A DNA stretch of 42,162 nucleotides from contig DGTM01000034.1 of NCBI GenBank assembly GCA_002394305.1, positions 42,520 to 84,681 on the forward strand. Direction: 5' to 3'. The position numbers and the translations under genes are program-made. Shown here piece by piece: positions 18,083-24,185 of the stretch. The notes under the pieces are model-generated. The model saw only the letters and a program-made list of their open reading frames with translations. It searched no databases and was not told the origin of the DNA. Origin of the DNA: Prevotellaceae bacterium UBA4336 (GTDB lineage: Bacteria > Bacteroidota > Bacteroidia > Bacteroidales > Bacteroidaceae). The first letter of the stretch is position 1. Each line of letters opens with the position of its first letter.

Positions 18083-18172
18083 CAACTTTTCCCTTGATTG
18101 CACATTATAATATATAGCCACGCCCCCAACTTTTACGATTATTTAACACAGGCACACTGGTTCTTTGCCCTT

Positions 18173-20683
18173 CTAATGATGATTGCGGTATTCTTCCTGT
18201 GTGATGACGGTGCTGAACCCGCCTACAAGCGACTCGCCGGCATGTCGGTCGATACCCGAATAGCTCAGGCTGCTGTCCTCGTAGCGCTTGAACTTATAGA
18301 CGGCATCGTTCATCAAGGCTTCGTTAAACACATTCAGGCTCACCAGCAGGGCAAAGTCCTCTTTCGTCAGTCCTGTCACACGCTCGAAGAGCATCGGCTC
18401 CAGCTGCGTGATGACGTCCTTCAGCGAATACTCGCGATAGTCGGTGAGGTACATGAAGATGGGTATACGTGTAGCAAACTTCATGAGCTTCTCCTGTATT
18501 TGCCTACGCTTGCTCTTGATTTCCTTCTCTTCGTCGGAGAGTCGTTTCTTTTCTTTCGATGTGAGACCGTCCTCGTTCTGCTTGCGCTTCTTCTTGATGG
18601 CTTCCGTTTTGTTGATGATGGTCTCGATGTCCTGGTTCAGCGAGCGGAAGCCCTCTATCTTCATCAAGGCTGCCATCGCCTCCTTGTTGTTCATCAGACG
18701 CTGCAGCGTGAAATTATCTACGTTCACGAGCAAAGCGCTTTCCCATCTTCGGGCCAACAGGGTTGCCGACGTACCCTCCATCGCCATGTCCAGTATGTCG
18801 CTGGCCGAGAGTTGTTTCATCACACCGTTCTCGTAGCACAGAACGGGCAAGAACTTGATGAAGTCATCGACGCACTTCTCCGGGTTTCCTTCCTCTACAT
18901 TCAGTTGGCAGGAATACTCCGACACCTTGCGCAGGGCTCTGTTCGGGGCGAAGTCAAACACATAGCAGACCTTCTTCAGTATCTCGACACGATTGGGATG
19001 CAGACCATCGCTGTTTGTGATGGTCCAGGGAGACTGCACACGGAAGGCCGACTGGAAGTAAGTCTCGGGCGACGACGTGTCGCGAAGCATGAAGATGCCC
19101 GTCCAGGGACGGACGGTGACGCCTGTCGTCAGCTTGCCGCACGTCAGCGTGATGGTCTTGCAATGCAACGGGTCGGGGTGCGCCATTGCTTTCTCCACAG
19201 GAGGCAGAGCCTGCTGACCTATCCCAGCCTGCGTTCCGGCACAGACAATGACGCGGTAGTCATGATAGAAGGTGTTCTGCAGTTCTTCCAACAGGTTCTT
19301 CATGGCAAAGCATGAAGCCACGTTGGGCAGGAACCACAGCGTATGATTCATGTTGGAATAGAGGTCGCCATTGAGGAAAGGCAAAGGCGGCTTCCTGTTG
19401 CCTGCTTTGAGGTCGTTAACGGATGTAGGCAGGTACTGTCCTCGCAACATGTCGAGCCACTTCTGCACCTCGTCGTGATGCTTGAAGACAGCCTTGTCGC
19501 CCTTCCCAGTGGCTTCGAAGAAGAAGTTGAGGTCAAACTCATCAAACTCGCCTTCCTCTGCCACACGGGTTATCTCCGTAGGCAGTTGGTAAGTGAGCAG
19601 CACCATCTTAGGCAAGGCGGCGTATGGATTGCCAGGCTTGTCGCCCCAGTTCTCTTTCTCCCGCTGCTCGTCGGAGTACGTCCAGTTGTATATCTGCTCC
19701 TCGATAAACTCGCCCGATGCAATGGCACGGAAGGGTGTGCCCGAGAGGTAAAGGTAGTGGTTGGAGGTGATGGGAATCATGTCCTCATCGAAGTAGTCGG
19801 GGTTCTCTATCTCGCCCCCCAGGTCCTCGCTTGCGCCAATCAGTTCCTTGGCATTCTCGCGCCATGCACCATAGTGATACTCGTCGAGCACGATGCAGTC
19901 CCAGTTGAACTCCCTTGCCCATTCGTGCTTCAGTTTCATGCCGCCGCTGGCTGTGTTCTTGCCGAGGAAGTCCTGAAAAGAACCGAACACCACCATCGGC
20001 CGCCTTTTGTCGGCATGTTCGAACTGATAGTCTATCGTCGCTTCCTGACTGCGGGAAATGAACTGCCAGCCCTCGAAGTCGACGTGTGTCATCAGGTCCT
20101 CTTCCCAAGCCTGGGCAACGGCAGGCTTAAAGGTCAGCACCAAAATGCGTGTCCAACCCATGCGCTTTGCCAGCTGATAGGTGGTGAAGGTCTTGCCGAA
20201 GCGCATCTTGCAGTTCCAGAGGAAGTGAGGCGTCCTTCCCTGCTCAGTGGCGTAGCTCTCGAAGTAGGCTGCTGTCTTGTCCACCGCCGCCTTCTGCTCG
20301 TCGCGCATCCCGAAGGTCTTGTCGCGATGCCAGGCAACATCCTGTCGTTCCCTTACGGCCACCACGGCTGCCCGCACCTGCTGCGGCGTGCAGCGATACC
20401 ATTCGCCTGCGATGTGGTGGCAACCCATCTTCTTCAACATGTCATGCACCTCATGGTCCATGAAGGCGGAGCCATCCTGCCGCATGGTACTCTCCTCGAC
20501 GAGTATCCTGTAGGGCGGCTCGCCGGGGCGCTTGATGTTGTACTGCTGGCGCACACGTTCCTGCACGCCAATCGTGGTATAGCCCACCTTGAGCAGTCCC
20601 TTCAGGTTCGGGTCGTACTTGTCTTCGTAGGCATAAATCGTCGGAGCCGCCTCCGACTTCCGAGGAAAATAGTTTGTTGCCAT
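18173..20683 (-). CDS. GIY-YIG (T5orf172) nuclease plus SF2 helicase, restriction-type protein
   Basis: The 836-aa protein likely acts as the ATP-driven cutting subunit of the methylase operon. Residues 16-100 resemble the T5orf172 branch of GIY-YIG nucleases: IYAY (17-20), LKVGYT (31-36), Arg44 and the late Glu94 in GEWYRC. An SF2 helicase follows: KMRFGKT (159-165) as a variant Walker A, DEYH (267-270) as motif II, SGTPF (314-318) as motif III, and SAFRVQSPW as motif VI. A Lys/Glu-rich coiled-coil-like stretch (KKKRKQNEDGLTSKEKKR) precedes the C-terminal region. It is the last gene of the island, 42 bp after hepT. Its ATG lies inside a hairpin stem. Domain calls are by motif reading; the target is unknown. 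Confidence 0.85.
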   Translation of the reverse strand: MATNYFPRKSEAAPTIYAYEDKYDPNLKGLLKVGYTTIGVQERVRQQYNIKRPGEPPYRILVEESTMRQDGSAFMDHEVHDMLKKMGCHHIAGEWYRCTPQQVRAAVVAVRERQDVAWHRDKTFGMRDEQKAAVDKTAAYFESYATEQGRTPHFLWNCKMRFGKTFTTYQLAKRMGWTRILVLTFKPAVAQAWEEDLMTHVDFEGWQFISRSQEATIDYQFEHADKRRPMVVFGSFQDFLGKNTASGGMKLKHEWAREFNWDCIVLDEYHYGAWRENAKELIGASEDLGGEIENPDYFDEDMIPITSNHYLYLSGTPFRAIASGEFIEEQIYNWTYSDEQREKENWGDKPGNPYAALPKMVLLTYQLPTEITRVAEEGEFDEFDLNFFFEATGKGDKAVFKHHDEVQKWLDMLRGQYLPTSVNDLKAGNRKPPLPFLNGDLYSNMNHTLWFLPNVASCFAMKNLLEELQNTFYHDYRVIVCAGTQAGIGQQALPPVEKAMAHPDPLHCKTITLTCGKLTTGVTVRPWTGIFMLRDTSSPETYFQSAFRVQSPWTITNSDGLHPNRVEILKKVCYVFDFAPNRALRKVSEYSCQLNVEEGNPEKCVDDFIKFLPVLCYENGVMKQLSASDILDMAMEGTSATLLARRWESALLVNVDNFTLQRLMNNKEAMAALMKIEGFRSLNQDIETIINKTEAIKKKRKQNEDGLTSKEKKRLSDEEKEIKSKRRQIQEKLMKFATRIPIFMYLTDYREYSLKDVITQLEPMLFERVTGLTKEDFALLVSLNVFNEALMNDAVYKFKRYEDSSLSYSGIDRHAGESLVGGFSTVITQEEYRNHH

Positions 20684-20705
20684 AACTTTTCTTTTTTGTT
20701 ATGGC
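20679..20705 (-). promoter_or_regulatory. Hairpin enclosing the helicase-nuclease start codon
   Basis: On the minus strand GCCATAAC (20705-20698) pairs perfectly with GTTATGGC (20686-20679), with an A-rich 11-base loop between. The ATG start (20683-20681) is inside the second arm. Folding would hide the start codon and could keep nuclease translation low. This is seen in sequence; the control role is inference. Confidence 0.55.
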
Positions 20706-20725
20706 GCTCACATTAAAGAATTTGA

Positions 20726-21097
20726 TTAGGTGTATTGTCTGAGAAGCTCCTCTATTACAGTTCTTAGCTTGGGCAAATCGTCATTGATGGCTGAGATGAT
20801 AATGTCTTCGTCGATATTGGCGTATTCATGGGAAATAACATTCCTCAATCCATAAATTGCATGCCATGGTATTCCCGTATATTTGTCCAAGGGCTTGCCT
20901 TCTTCCTTCAGCAGTTTTCCGACATGCTCGCCAATCACTTGTAATCTCATCACACAGGCATTGAAAGCCATAACACGGCTTGGTGAAATCATAAAGTCGT
21001 GCATTTCTGTCATGCCTTTGCTCCATTCCTGAATCAAATCGATAGATTCAAGGATGTCCTCCAGCCGGTCTCTTATTTCTAAACTCTCATTATACAT
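20726..21097 (-). CDS. hepT: HepT-like HEPN-domain RNase toxin (DUF86)
   Basis: The 123-aa all-helical protein has the DUF86/HepT hallmark RNVISHEY, an R-x4-H-x-Y motif (Arg85, His90, Tyr92). In characterised MntA-HepT pairs, Arg and His form the RNase site and the Tyr is modified with AMP by MntA to silence the toxin. The frame opens at an ATG at 21106, but the ATG at 21097 gives the usual MYNES start and overlaps the mntA stop as ATGTATAA, implying coupled translation. It sits between the methylase and the helicase-nuclease of the island. It probably serves as a toxin or abortive-infection arm, by family. Confidence 0.88.
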   Translation of the reverse strand: MYNESLEIRDRLEDILESIDLIQEWSKGMTEMHDFMISPSRVMAFNACVMRLQVIGEHVGKLLKEEGKPLDKYTGIPWHAIYGLRNVISHEYANIDEDIIISAINDDLPKLRTVIEELLRQYT

Positions 21098-21383
21098 ACA
21101 CAACATCGTTTAAGATGTTCGATTTGAACAGAGGACGGAGAGTCGAACGGAACCTGACTAAGTCCACTTCACAATCGAACAGGCTGTTAAGAGCCTCCTT
21201 CAGTTCGTACATGAGTGAAAGACTGGGCTTTTCCACCTCTACGACGATGTCAATATCGCTGTCTTCGGTATTTTCCCGTCTTGCAACAGACCCGAAAATA
21301 CCGAGCTTCGTTATGCCAAACCGCTTGCCGGAAGCATGTTTGAATGCAGTCAGCTTATTGATACTATCTTGAAACTCTAACAT
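21090..21383 (-). CDS. mntA: MntA-like minimal nucleotidyltransferase antitoxin
   Basis: The 97-aa protein has the pol-beta nucleotidyltransferase motif GSVARRENTEDSDID (31-45): the GS pair binds the NTP and Asp43 and Asp45 hold metal. A third acidic position is expected in VDLVRF near residue 80. By family, it AMPylates the HepT tyrosine. The frame is open upstream to 21434, but a full promoter (21404-21435) lies in that stretch, so the ATG at 21383 must be the start, about 14 bases after the expected transcription start. It overlaps hepT by 8 bases. The pair is therefore a self-contained toxin-antitoxin unit inside the methylase operon. Confidence 0.88.
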   Translation of the reverse strand: MLEFQDSINKLTAFKHASGKRFGITKLGIFGSVARRENTEDSDIDIVVEVEKPSLSLMYELKEALNSLFDCEVDLVRFRSTLRPLFKSNILNDVVYV

Positions 21384-21403
21384 TGTTATATAGTTTAACG
21401 ACG

Positions 21404-21435
21404 CAAAGATAGCGAGGTTATCTGAAACTTCCAAA
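21404..21435 (-). promoter_or_regulatory. mntA-hepT promoter, TTTG-N20-TATCTTTG
   Basis: On the minus strand, TTTG (21435-21432) and TATCTTTG (21411-21404) are 20 bp apart, a full Bacteroidota promoter. It lies in the 138-bp gap after the methylase gene, so mntA-hepT, and possibly the helicase-nuclease, can be expressed apart from the methylases. Confidence 0.75.
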
Positions 21436-21497
21436 CATTCTAATCAGAATCTTGTCAAAGAGCACCTTTTTGTTATACTTATGTTTTAATCCACTTC

Positions 21498-21523
21498 CTT
21501 TAGGAGGGGTTAGGGGAGGCTTT
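21498..21523. repeat. C-rich extragenic repeat word (CCTCCCCTAACCCCTCC)
   Basis: On the minus strand CCTCCCCTAACCCCTCC followed by TAAAGGAAG lies at the 3' end of the methylase gene, overlapping its stop codon. The TCCT/AGGA parts can fold into a small hairpin. I recall similar C-rich words in intergenic regions of other Bacteroidota, but cannot check this. A related purine-rich word occurs inside mfd near 33515. Confidence 0.45.
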
Positions 21524-23048
21524 ACTCCATAGGTCTTATCATCGACTCGATGAACTGGATTTCTTCGTCCGTCAAGCCGTACTTCTTGTAGAGTTCCTCA
21601 TCTGTCCAAGGCTTCGAGAAGTCTTGAAGGGGGACATATGAATACGTCTTTTGAGTCATATTCTTATTCTTTCTTATTCCCACAAGAAGTCGGAAAAACT
21701 TTGTTTGCATATATGATGCCACATTCAATGCCTCTTCCTTGTTAATAAAAGGTCCTATAGCTAAAAAGGTTTCTGAACATATCATATCCTTCTCTCCAAA
21801 TTCTGCTTTTCCTATTATTCTTGCAGGAATTGGATTACCGATTTGTCCTGCTGCACCATCTGCTTTCGAAACAAACAATTTATACTTTCCTATATATTCT
21901 TTTCCTCTGCCTAACTTAAAGGAATCTTTTATCGGAACAATTTTTCTCTTCAACTCAAGTCTACATAATATTCTTCTTTTTGTTGCCGTATCAGACACAA
22001 GCGTTTTAATATCTCCTCTAATAGCGAAAGGATTTCTTGAAGACACTATACTATCAAAAGTAAGTTCTTTAAGACTTTTCGTCTTATTCAATATTCCTAT
22101 TAAGTTAGAATCTCTGATAACTATATCGCTTGTTCCTTCCTCGTCCAATGTTTTTCTCGTGTATAAAATGTTTCCACTTGATTGATGAAGATAATACTCA
22201 CATTCTCCAGAATAATTCGTATTCCACATAAAATAGCATACCCCTCCTTCAATACTTACCCCCGTAAAACACTGAGAAGAATCAAGATAATCATGTAAAA
22301 CTTGTATTCTTCTATCTTGGATCATCATTTCTCGAAATGAATCTAATCCCTTACCTCCAGTCATCCATCTTGATGGTATTATCATCAATAAATACCTTGG
22401 ATTAAGTTTCTTTGCTTGAATAATGAACTTATCATAAATAGGTTTTGCACTTGAACCAGACCCACCTCCATCATTTAATTGATACGGCGGGTTTCCTATT
22501 ATTACATCGAAAGTCATATTATTATATAATGTATTAGGTTTGTCTGTGTGGATGAACTCGTAGGCATGGGATTCGAGGTCGTCACCTCGGTCATAGACTT
22601 CTTGCGAGGCTCCGCAGTACTTGCATTTCCCGTTTTGCCACGTGTGACGTTGGTCGGTGAAGCGGATGTTGCCATCTTCTGTGTCGAATTGCGAGAGGGC
22701 GTACTTCCCGCTTGCATTCTTCGAACAATAGAGGCTGCGGCGGCTCATCAGCGAGGTCAGTCGGGTAATGGCTATGCCATAAAGCTGATGGTGCATGATG
22801 TGGTCGATGCGCTCCTGCAAATCGGGTATCTCGTCGGCAAGACCTGTTATCAGTCTTTTGGCTATTTCGCGAAGGAAGACGCCGCTCTTGGTGCAAGGGT
22901 CGAGAAACCGTGTCTTTGGGCTACGGAACAGCTCCTGCGGCAACATGTCCAACATCTGATTGGCAAGCTGTGGAGGCGTGAACACTTCGTCGTTGCTCAG
23001 GTTTGCCAAGCACGACAGCACATCGGGGTTGTAGTTCAACTTACTCAT
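21522..23048 (-). CDS. Eco57I-like N6-adenine DNA methyltransferase (NPPY subunit)
   Basis: The 508-aa protein should methylate adenine in the island's target site. It has a motif X-like EVFTPPQLANQML (21-33), a degraded SAM motif DPCTKSG (50-56; normal DPxxGxG), YGIAITRLTSL near 110, a Cys-rich insert with CKYCG that looks like a zinc ribbon, then FDVIIGNPPY with catalytic NPPY at 186-189. The long C-terminal part (about 200-470) should hold target recognition. DNA from about 22545 to 21640 is AT-rich (two 60-base lines counted by hand gave 32-33% GC), while the 5' part is 52-57%. The ends match the local composition. It overlaps the preceding gene by 8 bases. Confidence 0.85.
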   Translation of the reverse strand: MSKLNYNPDVLSCLANLSNDEVFTPPQLANQMLDMLPQELFRSPKTRFLDPCTKSGVFLREIAKRLITGLADEIPDLQERIDHIMHHQLYGIAITRLTSLMSRRSLYCSKNASGKYALSQFDTEDGNIRFTDQRHTWQNGKCKYCGASQEVYDRGDDLESHAYEFIHTDKPNTLYNNMTFDVIIGNPPYQLNDGGGSGSSAKPIYDKFIIQAKKLNPRYLLMIIPSRWMTGGKGLDSFREMMIQDRRIQVLHDYLDSSQCFTGVSIEGGVCYFMWNTNYSGECEYYLHQSSGNILYTRKTLDEEGTSDIVIRDSNLIGILNKTKSLKELTFDSIVSSRNPFAIRGDIKTLVSDTATKRRILCRLELKRKIVPIKDSFKLGRGKEYIGKYKLFVSKADGAAGQIGNPIPARIIGKAEFGEKDMICSETFLAIGPFINKEEALNVASYMQTKFFRLLVGIRKNKNMTQKTYSYVPLQDFSKPWTDEELYKKYGLTDEEIQFIESMIRPME

Positions 23049-23727
23049 AGTCGGGAAGTTTTAGATAGTCAGTCAGAGGGTATTCTCTCTTGGGCAGAGG
23101 CACGAAGACAGGCTCGTCCAAGTCGCTGAAGAGGTTGCCATATTCGCCGGGCTTGGGTTTGTCGAACTCTACGTTGCGCAGGAGTTCCGCCAGTTCGTAG
23201 TCGCGACGCTTCACCCTGCCTTCCATGCCGATGAAGGTCCACTCGCAGAAGGTAATAGGCAGGTCGTCCTGCCCGAGCATGGTCAGGGCATCGCCGCAAA
23301 GGATGTTCTTCCTTAAAAGAAAACGGATGCATCGTTGCAGCTCGGGAGAGGCTTCGGATGTTAGATGCCGTCGATAGGTATCAAGGTACTGCTCAAGGAG
23401 TCTCTGGCGGCAGTTCTCCACATTGTCGGGCAGGAGTTCGATGCCATAAATCGAACTGACGGCCTGTGCCGAAGCAAGATCGTACTCGAAGCGGTTCTGG
23501 GCAAACTGCCTCCTCACCGCCTCCATCTTCCTGTTAAGGATTTCCACAAGGAAGTTCCCCGTCCCGCAGGCGGGTTCAAGGAAGCGAGAGTCGATGCGCT
23601 CCGTTTCTTCCTTCACCAGATCGAGCATGGCGTTGACCTCTCGCTTGGCAGTATATACCTCGCCATGGTCGGCCACACGCTGACGCGAAACTACTTGTTT
23701 TTCCTGTTCATCGTTCGTTACGTTCAT
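23041..23727 (-). CDS. Methyltransferase-fold partner protein (SAM motif, no NPPY)
   Basis: The 228-aa protein begins like the N-half of Type I-style adenine methylases: HGEVYTAKREVNAMLDLV (21-38, motif X), FLEPACGTGNFL (49-60, an intact SAM motif with Glu51 and Gly57), IYGIELLPDNVENC (motif II) and LCGDAL (motif III). Where NPPY should follow, it has ITFCEWTFIGMEGRVKRRD, then ends with an acidic/proline tail. So it probably binds SAM but cannot methylate alone. The next gene has the reverse defect, and the two overlap by 8 bases, suggesting a heterodimer. It is the first gene of the island operon. The length looks like a complete family member rather than a truncation, judged from memory. 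Confidence 0.82.
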   Translation of the reverse strand: MNVTNDEQEKQVVSRQRVADHGEVYTAKREVNAMLDLVKEETERIDSRFLEPACGTGNFLVEILNRKMEAVRRQFAQNRFEYDLASAQAVSSIYGIELLPDNVENCRQRLLEQYLDTYRRHLTSEASPELQRCIRFLLRKNILCGDALTMLGQDDLPITFCEWTFIGMEGRVKRRDYELAELLRNVEFDKPKPGEYGNLFSDLDEPVFVPLPKREYPLTDYLKLPDYE

Positions 23728-23730
23728 AAT

Positions 23731-23933
23731 TGGTCGGATTTAAGCGTGAAACGACTACATTCTAACATGTATACAGAAAGTGTACCACGTTCCTTTATAT
23801 GCTTCACACCAGGTATCCGACCAAGGACCTCGCAACGAACATATAGGAACGGGTACACCTTATAATAAAAGGTGTATCCCGATTCCCAGAGGTTCGTTGC
23901 TATTCTGGTCGGAATTTTGGTATGAACCTCTTT
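23731..23933 (-). repeat. Nested palindromic leader of the methylase operon
   Basis: TGGTCGGA occurs at 23731 and 23906, and its reverse complement at 23816-23823. The outer pair 23816-23823 and 23906-23913 encloses GCAACGAAC (23832-23840) pairing with GTTCGTTGC (23891-23899), and an inner stem pairing GGGTACACCTT with AAGGTGTATCCC. GTGTACCACGTTCC at 23781 also matches GGAACGGGTACACC at 23846 in inverted form. This makes alternative foldings possible. It lies entirely in the transcript ahead of the first methylase gene. It might be a regulatory RNA structure or a small palindromic mobile element; neither is established. It fills most of the 458-bp gap 23728-24185. Confidence 0.8.
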
Positions 23934-23953
23934 TAGAATATAGATACAACTAT

Positions 23954-24019
23954 CTATTCACCGATAAGATCGTACCGCCACCCTGCGCTCAGGGTAGTGT
24001 CGCCCGAAGGCATACACAT
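23954..24019 (-). other. Possible 21-codon leader ORF
   Basis: An ATG lies about 10 bases after the expected transcription start of the methylase operon and opens a 21-codon frame beginning MCMPSGDTTLS and ending RYDLIGE before a TAG. It precedes the palindromic leader. It could be a leader peptide or chance; I see no ribosome-binding evidence. Confidence 0.2.
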
Positions 24020-24035
24020 TGAGCAATACTTGTCG

Positions 24036-24043
24036 CAAAGGTA
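24036..24043 (-). promoter_or_regulatory. Methylase operon promoter, -7 element TACCTTTG
   Basis: The minus strand reads TACCTTTG in a typical context (GTACCTTTGCGAC). A perfect -33 TTTG is absent; GTTTCC lies near the right place. It would give an unusually long leader of about 300 bases before the ATG at 23727. Confidence 0.55.
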
Positions 24044-24121
24044 CGACTTTTAATTGAAATAAGGAAACAGAACAGGGAAAATGTGTGCAAGAAGACTATA
24101 ATTCCCTGCTAACGATATAAA

Positions 24122-24156
24122 ATACCCTTGGCGTTCAGAGCGAATGCCAAGGGTAT
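24122..24156 (-). terminator. Rho-independent terminator of the DUF4301 gene
   Basis: ATACCCTTGGC (24122-24132) pairs perfectly with GCCAAGGGTAT (24146-24156), an 11-bp stem with a 13-base loop. On the minus strand it is followed by TTTATATC. It lies 30 bp past the stop codon of the gene at 24186 and separates it from the methylase operon. Confidence 0.8.
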
Positions 24157-24185
24157 GGGGGTTAGGTTCTATCCTCGCAGACGCT

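Noticed and set aside
21522..23727. BREX PglX or a Type I HsdM as identity of the methylases
   Set aside because: PglX is a single large protein with other BREX genes around it, and HsdM comes with HsdS. Here the motifs are divided over two proteins and neither partner set is present.
23731..23823. Invertible promoter switch ahead of the methylase operon
   Set aside because: TGGTCGGA inverted copies flank a segment of about 77 bp, but they are only 8 bp long, the promoter lies outside the segment, and there is no recombinase gene in the window.
18173..24043. Prophage or integrative element carrying the methylase operon
   Set aside because: No integrase, tRNA target, direct-repeat ends or conjugation genes are seen. 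The island sits between ordinary genes, so only local recombination is supported.
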